DNA of 35,380 nucleotides from Opeltia flavorubescens (Eukaryota; Ascomycota; Lecanoromycetes; Teloschistales; Teloschistaceae), in NCBI GenBank assembly GCA_000442125.1, contig KE546983.1, positions 754,244 to 789,623 on the forward strand, in the 5' to 3' direction. The position numbers and the translations under genes are program-made. Position 1 is the stretch's first letter. Every line of letters starts with the position of its first letter. Below the pieces are notes generated by a model. That model searched no databases, was not told where the DNA came from, and worked only from the letters and a program-made list of their open reading frames with translations. Positions 1-10,388 of the stretch are shown here, in pieces.

Positions 1-106
1 CTATTTTTTTATTTATTACTTTACCCGTTATTTTACTCGTTATTTTACCTATTTTTTTACCTATTATTTTATCCGCTATTTTACCTATTATTTTATCTGT
101 TATTCT
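1..106. repeat. 12-bp minisatellite, cut by window edge
   Basis: Tandem 12-bp units of the type ACCCGTTATTTT / ACCTATTATTTT run in register from about 23 to 106. A more degenerate run lies in 1-22, and the array continues out of the window to the left. Differences between units are mostly C/T changes, as expected from RIP. Twelve is a multiple of three, so the array could once have coded a 4-residue protein repeat, but nothing else supports that. Confidence 0.75.
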
Positions 107-474
107 ATTATTATATTTCGCTTTAGATTTAGAAGATTTTAACCGATTTTTTTTGTTTTTTTTATTTTTTTTTAATATTTCGACTCTATTAAAACGATTT
201 TTATAAAAAAAAAACTATTAAATTAGTATTACGGCTATAGACTAGTATTAAAATTATTATATATTTAAAAATTTTAATAAAAAAAATCTCGAGAGAATTA
301 AAAAAATATAAAATTTTATTTTAAATTTTATTTTTAATCGTTTTAATTAAAAGGATTAAAAATTAAAAGTACTATATAATCGAAATAATAATATAATACT
401 ATTTATTAAATATCGAAAAATTATATTTTTAAAATTTTATTAATATTTATCGCGATTTTATATAAATTCTATAT
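107..474. other. AT-rich RIP-degraded spacer
   Basis: I see no gene, RNA or repeat family here. It is A+T-rich sequence with CA and TG almost absent and a few surviving CG-containing words such as CTCGAG. Confidence 0.6.
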
Positions 475-683
475 ATTTTAATAAAAAGCTACTATTTTAA
501 TTAAAAGCTAATATTTTAATAAAAAGCTATTATTTTAATAAAAAACTACTACTTTAATAAAAAGCTATTATTTTAGTAAAAAGCTACTATTTTAGCGAAA
601 AGCTAATATTTTAATAAAAAATTATTACTTTAATAAAAAGTTATTATTTTAATAAAAAGCTACTATTTTAATAAAATACTACT
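475..683. repeat. 19-bp minisatellite, 11 units
   Basis: Eleven consecutive 19-bp units of the form ATTTTAATAAAAAGCTACT begin at 475, 494, 513, 532, 551, 570, 589, 608, 627, 646 and 665. The period is exact, with no indels. Variants are mainly GCT to ACT/ATT and AAT to AGT/AGC. Nineteen is not a multiple of three, so this is not a protein repeat. Confidence 0.9.
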
Positions 684-1251
684 AGTTAATATTTAAATAT
701 CGAAAAAACTGATTTTAATATAGATTATATTATTATTTTAAATTAATATTTTTTTAAATAAATATTTAAAAATTATAGCCTATAAATTTAATTTTATATT
801 TTTAATAATTATAAAAAATATATTTACTGGAAAAACTATAATATTTTATATAGTATAAAAATACTAAAAATAAAATAATAAAAGATATTATATTTATAAT
901 AGAATAGAATTATTAATATTTATTATAATAAATACTTTCTTTAATTTTATTATAAATATTATTATATTAAAAACGCTATAAATATTTTAATAAATAAATA
1001 TATTTTTTATTATAAATAAAAGTGTAGAAATAAACTTATATTATTTAAAACGTTAATATATATTTTTTATTTTTTAATACTTTTACCGATATATTAAAAA
1101 TTAAAATTAGTTATTAAACTATTTATTAGAGTTATATTTTTATTTTAATTTTTATAATAATTAAAAAGTTTAACTTTTATAATTTTACTATAAAAATTAA
1201 GCTTTTTAGTTTTAAAATTTAAAAATTTTTTTTAACCGATTTTAATTAAAT
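684..1251. other. AT-rich spacer left of the 6-kb repeats
   Basis: No coding sequence, RNA gene or clear repeat is visible. The stretch ends in TAATAATAAT where the homology between the two 5.96-kb units begins. A similar ATAATAATAAT string sits at the A/B junction near 7210, so the exact left boundary is uncertain by a few tens of bases. Confidence 0.55.
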
Positions 1252-1455
1252 AATAATAATTGTAAATAATATAATTTAATTTAAAGTTAAATATAGAATT
1301 TAAAGAAAATTTCGAATTTTTTTTTTTATAACCGCGAGATTTTTATCCTATTTATTATATCTATTTAATCTCGAATAAAAAAATTTTTAATTAAAAAAGT
1401 TTATAGAATTTTTTTATATAAAATATTTTATTATTTTTTATTATTATTTTTATTT

Positions 1456-1474
1456 ACTAGTAAACGTTACTAGT
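1456..1474. repeat. ACTAGTAA inverted repeat (copy A)
   Basis: ACTAGTAA, a 3-base centre, then TTACTAGT: perfect 8-bp arms. The equivalent site in copy B is 7416-7434. A related imperfect version occurs outside the unit at about 13711-13730. Possibly a protein-binding site; no function can be assigned. Confidence 0.5.
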
Positions 1475-2100
1475 TTTTAATTTAATTTTTTCTTATTATC
1501 GATTTTTAATATTCGAATTATTAATAGTTCGTATAAAATATTAATAATATATTAACTAATTATAATTAATTTTTAAAATTAAACGCGGATTTATTATTAA
1601 ATTTTTATATTTTTAAAATTTTTTAAATCTCGAACTATTAATTAAATTCGATCTTTAAAATTAAATATAAAAATTATTTTTTTTTTTATTTTATATCCTT
1701 AGTATTATTTTTTTAAAATAGAATTTTTATATTCTTTTATTTTATATATTTATATCTTTCTTTTTATTTTTTTATTTTATTTTATTCCCTTTCTTTAAAA
1801 ATATTTTAATAGATAAATAAAAAAGGTTTTTTATTATTTTTAATAATAAAGAGAAATATATATAATAATTTTTATAATAATAGACTAATTAAACGAATTT
1901 TATAGTTTATTAAATAAAAACATCGATTATATAATCCGAATCTATTATTTAAAATTTATCTATAATAATTATAACTATAGGCCTACCTTTTAATATAGTT
2001 ATTATATAGACTATTCCTTTTTTTATAATTATTCCTTCTACTTTTAAAAAAAAAAACTAAAATTTAATTAGTATATATTTTTTTATTTATTTATAGAGCC

Positions 2101-2124
2101 CGAATTCGTTTATAAATAAATTCG
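2101..2124. repeat. Dispersed palindrome, copy A
   Basis: CGAATTCGTTTATAAATAAATTCG-type inverted repeat around a TATA centre, one of the dispersed palindrome family in this window. Its counterpart in copy B (8057-8086) is longer and better preserved. It lies about 200 bases upstream of the first coding-like frame of the unit. Confidence 0.75.
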
Positions 2125-2330
2125 AATATTAATCGATTTATTTATAATTTAGATTTTACTTATTAATAACCGATATAGAATTATTATATAGAATCTAGTA
2201 TATTTTTTTTTCAAGATTATTTTTTTCTATAAATATATCTAGCTAAAATTTATTTAAATCTTTTACTAAAGTTTAAAATCGATTTAATTATAATTTATAT
2301 TTTTTATTTTCGAAAAATAATTAATTATTA

Positions 2331-3960
2331 TTATTTACTTTAAACGCTCGCTATAAAATTAAATATAAACTATTACTACCCGTTATTTACTTTATTATTA
2401 AATTTAATATAAAGTTTTATATAATATTAAAAAAGGATAAAACTAAATTGAAATTATTTTTACCTATTATCTACTCTATTATCGAATTCGAGAAAGAGTT
2501 TTATATAATTTTAGAAGTAAATAAAATTAAATTTCGACTATTTTTATTTATAGCCTATTTAATTATTGAATTCGAAGAAAAATTTAATATAATATTAGAA
2601 GTAGATTTATCTAAAAACTATTATATTTTATATTTTTAAATTAATTCGATAAAATTTCGAATATTTATTATAAATCCTTCTTTTCTATTTCTATTTATAG
2701 CTATTAATTTCTTTAAATTTCGAGTATCTACGCGTTTTACTATCTATTATTTATTAGTATATAAAGTTTAAAATATAACCGTTTTCTTTATATAGCTTTT
2801 TTAACTACTAGTAATTATATAAAATTATATTTCTCTAGTCTATTATATAGCTACTATTAGAAATAGTAAGCCTAGTATATTTAGCGGGAATAATTCGAGT
2901 AATAAATTAAAAAATAAATAAATTTTATAGTTTTTCGAACGAATTCTATTAATAAATTTATTATTTTTATATCGCTAGTATAAATTATTTTAAACTAACT
3001 CTTTTTATATTTTAAAAAATAGTTCCGATAATAATTATAACTCTAATAAAAATTCTAATAATAATTCTATTAAAAGTTCCGATAATAATTTTAATAAAAA
3101 TTCCGATAATAATTTTAATAAAAATTCCGATAATAATTTTAATAAAAATTCCAATAATAATTCTAATAAAAATTCCGATAATAATTCTAATAAAAATTCT
3201 AATAATAATCCTAATAAAAATTCCGATAATTATTTTAACGAAAGTTCCGATAATATAATAAATATAAATATCGAACTTTTTTTTACTACCGATTACTATA
3301 ATATAAGCTCTAATATTTAAATTTTTTTTTTAATATAATTTCTATTATATTATACTTTTAAACGTCCTCGATACTAGATTAATATAATTTTAAATACCGC
3401 GGTTTAATATATATACTTATATAATAAATAAAACTCTATCGAAATTTTAAATAGTAATTAATAATAATAAAAGTTCTATTATCCAGTTATTTATAATAGC
3501 GCGATATATTAATTAATTATAATATAGAATACTATAAATCTATTTTCTAGAAATTAAAAAAAAAATTTAATTATATTATTACTTTTATACTCTACGAAAA
3601 TATTCGAACGGGATATTATAAAATAAAACTTTTTTAATAATAAATAAAAAGCTTTTTTTACTAATTAATTATAATTTTATAAACTCGACTTCTAAATTTC
3701 GAAATATAGATATTTAAAATAAATATTTATATTAAATATTTAAATTTAACGGGAATAAAATATTAATAATTTTATCGTATATATTAAAAGTTTAACTATT
3801 TATAAAACGGCCTTTAAATTTATATACTACTTATTATATAATTAATATATTATAAAAAATTAAAAAGTAATTATTAGTAAAATCGAATTTAACCGCTATA
3901 AATATATCCGGTTTAATTATAATATTAGTAGCGGCGGTTAGGGTTATAGTATATATATAT
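2331..3960 (+). pseudogene. Unrecognised large protein relic, first part (copy A)
   Basis: One reading frame runs from about 2331 through the acidic repeat at 3021-3255 and on toward the poly(A) tract. The piece 2448-2639 is still free of stops even after RIP. It shows two adjacent repeats of about 30 residues, each with the pattern LFL(P/F)I(I/A)Y(S/L)IIEFE followed by ...IILEV. Copy B suggests a third, earlier repeat. The frame stays in register from 2448 to 3024 (192 codons), and copy B keeps the same register, which supports real coding. The other stops are TAA/TAG, as RIP would make from CAA, CAG or TGG. No family is recognised and no start codon can be identified because ATG is erased. 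Confidence 0.5.
3021..3255 (+). repeat. 24-bp repeats coding an acidic tract (copy A)
   Basis: About nine tandem 24-bp units of the form TCC GAT AAT AAT TCT AAT AAA AGT. As read they give S-D-N-N-S-N-K-S repeats. If each AAT/AAA after a T is a RIP product of GAT/GAA, the ancestor was S-D-D-D-S-D-E-S, a strongly acidic low-complexity segment of the kind found in chromatin-associated proteins. The repeat is in frame with the coding-like stretch on both sides. The tract is followed by A-T-rich codons with no clear domain. Confidence 0.8.
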
Positions 3961-3985
3961 TATTCCCCGTAATATATATACTATA
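3945..3985. repeat. AT hairpin around TTCCCCG
   Basis: TATAGTATATATAT-type left arm and ATATATATACTATA right arm flank a short TATTCCCCGTAAT centre. In copy B the right arm reads ATACGTATACCGCAGTAT, so the good pairing in copy A probably arose through RIP rather than selection. Confidence 0.4.
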
Positions 3986-4006
3986 GTATATTTAGAAAAA
4001 GAATAG

Positions 4007-4028
4007 AAAAAAAAAAAAAAAAGGAGAA

Positions 4029-4070
<42 letters not shown>
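4007..4070. repeat. Poly(A) tract (copy A)
   Basis: Sixteen A, then GGAGAAC, then 41 uninterrupted A. The same site in copy B (9966-10027) is a mixed purine tract with G runs. The reading frame changes across it in copy B (frame of 9109 before, frame of 10479 after), so it may lie in an intron or separate two genes. Confidence 0.85.
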
Positions 4071-4072
<2 letters not shown>

Positions 4073-4431
4073 ATTTTTTTATTTTATATAATAAATAAAT
4101 AATTTAAATTAACGAAATTATTATTCTAATTTTAAAAGCTATTTATAATATTAAAATTTTTAGCCGGTATACTATAATATAGAATAATATATTTACTAAA
4201 GCGTATATTTATAATAAATACCGGTAAATAAAAAAATAATTTATTAATTTAATTTATTTTATTTTAATTTTCCGCTTTAAAGTATTTTAATATAAAGTAT
4301 ATATACTAGTTAACCGATAATTAGAATTTTAATAATTTATTTTAATATTATATATTTATAATTTTAAATTATTTATTACTATTAATTTAATAAATTTTAA
4401 TTAAATATAAATATATTATTTTATATATTTA

Positions 4432-6880
4432 AATTTATTTTTTAATATTTTTTTTAAAATTATATTTCTCGAAGAAATTTATTTTAATTTTAATTTTAAC
4501 AATTCTTTTATTTATAGCGGGGTTATATTATTATTTAAAAAATTCTATTTATAAAAATAGACTAAAACTTTTAATAATTTTTAAAATATAATATAATATT
4601 ATAAAATCGATTTTTATTTATAAATATTAACCCGCGATATAGTTTTAATATTAATAAAGTTAGTAAAAAATAATTAATTTTATTATTTATAAAAAATCGC
4701 GTATTTTAAAATATATAATATTATTTTTAATTTATTCTATTTTTTTATTAAAAATATTTTTTTTTTATTAATTTTTTATTCGAAGTTTTTAACTTTATTT
4801 AAATCGAGATTAACTAATAAAATACTATTAATAAATAAAAAGGTAATATTTATCGAGACTTATATAATTTCGATACTTTTATATAAATTATATAAATTAA
4901 AATTTATATTATTAAATAGTTTTTTATAATAAAAACCAGATTTAATAAAACTTTTTATAATATAATAAAATAAACCGAGCCTTTTAAATATTTAAATAAA
5001 CTTATATTTAATAAAATAGCGAAATTTTTTAAAATTTATTAAAAATTTTAAATTATTTTCGCCGCGTTTAAAGCTTTAAATTTTTTATTTTAAAATATTA
5101 AATATTAATAATCTTTAATAATTTTTAAAAAAACCGATACTAATTTTTTTACTATAACCGCTGCTATTAGCTACTAACCTTTTTAGCGTTTAAATATCTA
5201 GAATATTCTCGAGTTTATCTATATTTAAATTAATTAATAGTTTTTTTTTTAAAAACTTTTACCGCCGAGTTTAAATTAGCTCGCGGGTAAAAAATTATAT
5301 CTCCCGCTATATAGAAATACTTTAGCGCTACTATTTAGATTTTTACCCGTACTTTATATATAATATATAAAAGCTAAATTTTATAGAAATTCGAAGCTTT
5401 ATAAAAAAAAAATTAGCGATAAATAATTAAAATAAAATATATAAAATCGTTTATATAACGAAATTCCGTTTATTTTAATATTTAAAAAATTAAATAATAT
5501 AGTTTTAACTATTAGCAAATTTTATATAATTTTAATTTAATATTATTACTTTAGATTTTCTATTAAAAATATTTTTTTATTTTTAAAATCGAAATAATTT
5601 TAGATTTAAATATAATTAATACGTTTTAATAATATTTTTAAATATAATAGAATATCGCCGGTATTATTTTATAATAGAATAATAAATTTATTAAATTATA
5701 AAAGATAGCTTTATAAATATAAATAGCGTAGAGTAAATTTATAATATATTCGGAAACTTATTAAAATTTATAAAATTTTATTATTAAACTAATTATTTAA
5801 ATATATATAAAACGGATATAAAATATTTTTAAATATCGCGTTAAAAAAAATTTCCCTTTAAATAAAATAAAAAATATTAGAAAAATATTTTATAATATAC
5901 TATTTTAAAATTAAAGCGATAATTTTAAAAATTTATTATTTTATTTTATATTTAAAGTTATTAGATTTAAATTTTAAATTATTTATTTTTATAAATTAAA
6001 AAATTTAAATAATAAAAGTTTTAGAATTTTTAAAATTTAATCGGCTTTTTTATTATAAATAAATTATATATAAAAATTATTCGACTTCGAAAATTATATT
6101 ATAAATAATTTATATAGATTTATATAGGAATAAAAGTAGTATTATTTATATATATAATTTATATTCGCTATTATTTAAAATAAACTAATTTTAAAATATA
6201 TATAAAAATAGTTCAAGTATTTAATTTAATTAGCTAATTATTATTTTTTAATTTTTTTTTACTATAATAATAATCGAATTTATAATAAATATAAAACTTT
6301 AATTTTTATTAAACTAGTAATAAAAACTAAAACTAAAAGTAATTAGCTCTAGTTATATTATATTAGCTAGATTATTTTTATAATTTTAGCGGAATTATTT
6401 TAATTTTTTAAATATAGATTAAAAAATTATAAATTCTATTTATATTTTTTTAAATCCGTTTTTTATTTAAACGATTACTATTCTTTTAAAAAATAATATA
6501 AAAAATTTAATAAAAATACCGAAAAAATATTATAAATCGCCGCGATAAAAGTATTCGATATTTATAATATACTCGCTAAAAAAATCGAAAAAAAATATAC
6601 TTTTAAAATTGTTATAATTATAATCTCTATATATAAACGAATAAAAAAAATAATTAAATATATATATTCGATTAAATAACCTATAAAATTAAATAAAATA
6701 CAAGAATTTATAATTTTATATAATATCTATAAAAATAGAAATAATAAAAAAAGCGATATTAATAATAAAAAAATATTAAAATTATTTTTTAAATTCGAAA
6801 ATTAAGCGTTATAAAATTAAAAAAATCGAATAATATATAAAAAATTTATATAAACGGCTATATTTATCTATAAACAACTT
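4432..6880 (+). pseudogene. Unrecognised large protein relic, second part (copy A)
   Basis: Counterpart of 10389-12840 in copy B. The same frame can be followed with only TAA/TAG interruptions, but copy A is far more AT-converted, so the protein is best judged from copy B. No family is recognised. A perfect palindrome (6961-6992) lies just downstream. Confidence 0.4.
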
Positions 6881-6960
6881 TAAATATTCGATAAATATAT
6901 AATAATTATATTTTATTTATTTGTAAATAATTTTAAATTTTCGATAATTATTAAATAACT

Positions 6961-6992
6961 ATACCGAATTTATTTATAAATAAATTCGGTAT
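6961..6992. repeat. Perfect 32-bp palindrome
   Basis: The left half ATACCGAATTTATTTA is the exact reverse complement of the right half TAAATAAATTCGGTAT. It is the longest perfect member of the dispersed family and sits just past the coding-like stretch of copy A. The corresponding copy B site (12923-12948) is imperfect. Confidence 0.95.
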
Positions 6993-7415
6993 TTTATTAA
7001 ATTTATTTAATAGTTAAAATATTAATTTTTATTATTATATAATAAAATATTTAATAATATTTGTTTTAATATTAATTTATTTAAATTAATAAAATTATAA
7101 TAGTAATTTTAACTTTAATAATTTATTAATAGTTATATCGAAAAATTTATTAAAAAATAGAAATTTAATTTTTTATATAATATTATTATATTACCGCTAT
7201 ATTAAAAAATAATAATAATCGCAAATAACGTAACTTAACTTAAGGTTAGATATAGGATTTAGAGAAAATTTCGAATTTTTTTTTCTACGACCGCGGGATT
7301 CTTATTCTATTTACTATACCTATTTAATCTTAGATAAAAAAACTTTTAACTAGAAAAGTCTATAAAACCCTTTTATATAAAATATTCTGTTATTTCTTTA
7401 TTATTATTTTTATTT

Positions 7416-7434
7416 ACTAGTAAATATTACTAGT
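7416..7434. repeat. ACTAGTAA inverted repeat (copy B)
   Basis: ACTAGTAA-ATA-TTACTAGT. The arms match copy A's at 1456-1474; only the centre differs (ATA against ACG). Confidence 0.5.
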
Positions 7435-8056
7435 TTTTAATCTAATTTTTTTTTATTATTAACTTTTAATATTCGGATTATTAATAGTTCGTATAAAATA
7501 TTAATAATATATCGATTAATTATAACCGATTTTTAAAATTAAGCGCGGATTTATTATTAAATTTTTATATCTTTAAAATTTTTTAAATCTCGAATTATTA
7601 ATTAAGTTCGATCTTTAAAATTAAATATAAAAATTATCCTTTTTTTATTTTATATTCCTAGTATTATTTTTCTAAAATAGAACCTTTATATTCTTTCGTC
7701 CTATATATTCGTATCCCCTTTCTCGCCTTTTTATTCTATTTTATTTTTTTCCTTTAAAAACGCTCTAATAGGTAAATAAAAAAGGTCCTCTATTATCTTT
7801 AATAATAAAGAGAAATATATATAGTAATTTTTATAGTAACGGGCTAATTAAACGAATTTTACAGCTTGCTAAATAGAAATACTAACTATATAATCCGAAT
7901 TTATCGCTCGAAATTTATCTATAGTAATTATAGCTATAAGCCTATCTTTTAATACAACTATCGTATAGACTATTCTCCCTTTTATAATTATCCCTCCTAC
8001 CCTTAAAAGGGAGAACTAAAATTTAGTTAGTATATATTCTTTTATTTATTTATAAG

Positions 8057-8086
8057 GCCCGAACTTATTTATAAATAAATTCGGGC
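8057..8086. repeat. Dispersed palindrome, 30 bp (copy B)
   Basis: GCCCGAA at the left edge, TTCGGGC at the right edge, and TTATTTATAAATAA across the centre. There is one unpaired position (C opposite A), which a single G-to-A RIP change would explain. Confidence 0.9.
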
Positions 8087-8289
8087 ACTAATTAATCTAT
8101 TTATAATTTAGATTTTACTCGCTAATAACCGATATAAGGTTATTATATAAAATCTAGCGTACTCTCTTTCTAAAACTATCTTCCTTTATAGATATACCTA
8201 GCCGGGGTCTACTTAAATTTTTTACTAGAACCTAGAATCGATTTAATTATAATTTATATCTTTTATTTTTAAGAAATAATTAACTATTA

Positions 8290-9955
8290 TTATTTACTCT
8301 AAACGCTCGCTATAAAGCTAAATATAAACTATTACTACCTACTATTTACCCTACTATTAAGTTCGATATAAAGTTTTATATAATATTAAAAAGGAATAAA
8401 GCCGAGTTAAAATTATTTTTATTTATTATCTATTCTATTATTAAATTCGAGGAAGGGTTTTATATAATTTTAAAAGTAGATAAAGTTAAGTTTTAACTAT
8501 TTTCGTTTATAGCCTATTTAATTATTAAATTTAAAAAAAGGTCTAATACGATACTAGAAATAGATTTATTTAAAAACTATTATATTCTATACCTTTAAAC
8601 TAACCTAATAAGGTTTTAAGTATCTATTATAAGTTCCTCTTTTTTATTTTTATTTATAACTACTAACTCTTTTAAGTTTTAAATATCCACGCGTTTTATT
8701 ATCTACTATCTACTAATATATAAAATTTAAAGTATAACTGTTTTTTTTATATAGTCTTTTTAACTACTAGCAGCCGTATAGAATTATATTCCTCTAGCCT
8801 ACTATATAGCTACTACTAGGAATAGCGAGCCTAGTATATCTAGCGGGGATAATTCGAGTAATAAATTAGAGGATAAATAGATCTCGCGGTCTTTCGAGTA
8901 AATTTTATTAATAGGTTTATCGCCTTTATATCGCTAGTATAGATTATTTTAAATTAACCTTCTTTATATTTTAGAGGGTAGCTCTAATAGTAATTATAAC
9001 CCTAATAAAAATTCTAATAATAATTCTATCGAAGGTTCCGATAATAACCTTAATAAAGGTTCTAATAATAATCTTAATAAAGATTTTAATAATAATTCTA
9101 ATAAAAATTCCGATAACGACCTTAATAAAAGTTCCGATAATAATTCTAACGAAAGTTCTAATAACGATTTTAATAAAAGTTCCGATAACGATTTTAACGA
9201 AAATTCCGATAATATAATAAATATAAATACTGAACCTTTTTCCACTACCGATTACTATAATATAAACTTTAATATTTAAATTCCTTCTCTAATACTACCT
9301 CTATTATATTATACTTTTAGATATCTCTAATATTAAACTAATATAGCCTTAAATACTACGGCTCGATATATATATTTATATAGTAAATAAAACCTTATTA
9401 AAGTTTTAAATAGTAATTAATAGCGGTAAAAGTCCTATTATCCAGTCGCTTATAATAGCGCGATATACTAATTAGTTATAATATAAAATACTATAAATCT
9501 ATTCTTTAAAGATTAGGAGGGAAACCTAATTATATTATTATTTTTATATTCTATAGAAATACTCAAGCGGGATACTATAAAGCGAAACTTTTTTAATAAT
9601 AAATAGAAAGCTTTTTTTACTAGCTAGTTATAATTTTATAAATTTAATTTTTAAGCTTCGGAACGTAGATACTTAAAACGGATATTTATATTAGGTATTT
9701 AGATTTAATAGAAATAGGATATTAATAGTTTTATCGCGTATATTAAAAGTTTAACTATCTATAAAACGGCCTTTAAATTTATATACTACTCGCTATATAA
9801 TTAATATATTACAGAAAATTAAAGAATAATTATTAGTAAAATCGAATCTAACCGCTATAAATATATCCGGTTTAATTATAATATTAATAGCGGCGGTTAA
9901 GGTTATAATATATATATATTATTCCCCGTAATACGTATACCGCAGTATATTTAAA
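8290..9955 (+). pseudogene. Unrecognised large protein relic, first part (copy B)
   Basis: A single register runs from about 8290 to the purine tract. It holds three successive repeats of about 30 residues (8317-8394, 8407-8496, 8497-8571) with the shared pattern L-(P/F)-I-Y-.-I-I-K-F and ...-M-I-L. Next come a Ser/Gly/Asp-rich linker, the acidic 24-bp repeat tract (8980-9213) and a tail rich in aromatic residues (about 9590-9950). There are few stops before 9280 and none from about 8980 to 9280; those present are TAA/TAG. I know of no family with this arrangement. Acidic repeats suggest a nuclear, chromatin-linked protein, but that is inference. The start codon is not identifiable. Confidence 0.5.
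8980..9213 (+). repeat. 24-bp repeats coding an acidic tract (copy B)
   Basis: Same array as 3021-3255 with more G and C left. Units such as TCC GAT AAC GAC CTT AAT AAA AGT retain original Asp codons, which supports the S-D-D-(D)-(S/L)-D-E-(S/G) ancestor. The leucine/serine-rich open frame on the opposite strand over 8994-9245 is a shadow of this repeat. Confidence 0.8.
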
Positions 9956-9965
9956 AAAAAAATAG

Positions 9966-10027
9966 AAAAAAAAAAAAAAAAAAAAACTAGGGGAAAAAGG
10001 AAAAGGGAAAAAAAAAAAAAAAAAAAA
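9966..10027. repeat. Purine tract (copy B)
   Basis: Long A runs broken by CTAGGGG, GG and GGG. It occupies the place of copy A's pure poly(A) tract. G-to-A mutation or slippage could convert one form into the other. Confidence 0.8.
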
Positions 10028-10388
10028 TAATTTTTTCGTTTTATATAATAAATAAATAATTTAAATTAATAAAATTATTATTCCGGCTTTAAAGGCTATT
10101 TATAGTATTAAAATTCTTAGCCGGTATATTATAATATAGAATAATATACTTATTAAGGCGTACGTTTATAATAAATATTAATAAACGAAAAAGTAACTTA
10201 TTAATCTAACCTACTCTATTCTAGCCTCCCGCCTTAAAATATTTTAATATAAAATATATATACTAGCTAATCGGCGACTAGAGTTTCGATAATCTATTTT
10301 AATACTATATATTTATAATTTTAAATCGTCCGTCGCTATTAATTTAATAGATTTTAATTAAATATAGATAAACTACTTTATATATTTA

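Larger units (their letters stand above)
1252..7210. repeat. 5.96-kb tandem unit, copy A (heavily RIPed)
   Basis: The whole stretch aligns with 7211-13169 at an almost constant offset of 5959 bases (5957 just after the poly(A) tract, 5959 again at the end), so the copies are near-collinear and directly adjacent. Copy A has lost many C and G bases that copy B retains, including C in CT, CC and CG contexts as well as CA. The first kilobase (about 1252-2330) has no recognisable gene. It contains a palindrome at 1456-1474 and another at 2101-2124. The gene relics described separately fill about 2331-6880. No terminal repeats, transposase or reverse transcriptase could be recognised, so the type of element is unknown; segmental tandem duplication is equally possible. 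Confidence 0.93.

Noticed and set aside
3021-3255. CRISPR-like array
   Set aside because: Units are contiguous 24-mers with no unique spacers, in frame with coding sequence, in a eukaryotic subtelomere.
3936-3946. GGTTAGGGTTA, an interstitial telomere-like word
   Set aside because: Only 11 bases. Copy B reads GGTTAAGGTTA at the same place and the context looks like ordinary coding-derived sequence, so chance is sufficient.
1252-7210. LTR retrotransposon
   Set aside because: No long terminal repeats, primer-binding site, integrase or reverse transcriptase motifs were found; the only large repeat is the unit itself.
8999-9006. AACCCTAA as a reversed telomere repeat
   Set aside because: A single unit within the acidic-repeat coding tract; copy A has AACTCTAA.
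8994-9245. Minus-strand open frame, leucine/serine-rich, 83 codons
   Set aside because: It is the complement of the acidic 24-bp repeat. It stays open because the repeat unit lacks stops on that strand, and its start is not ATG. The + strand frame continues into coding-like sequence on both sides.
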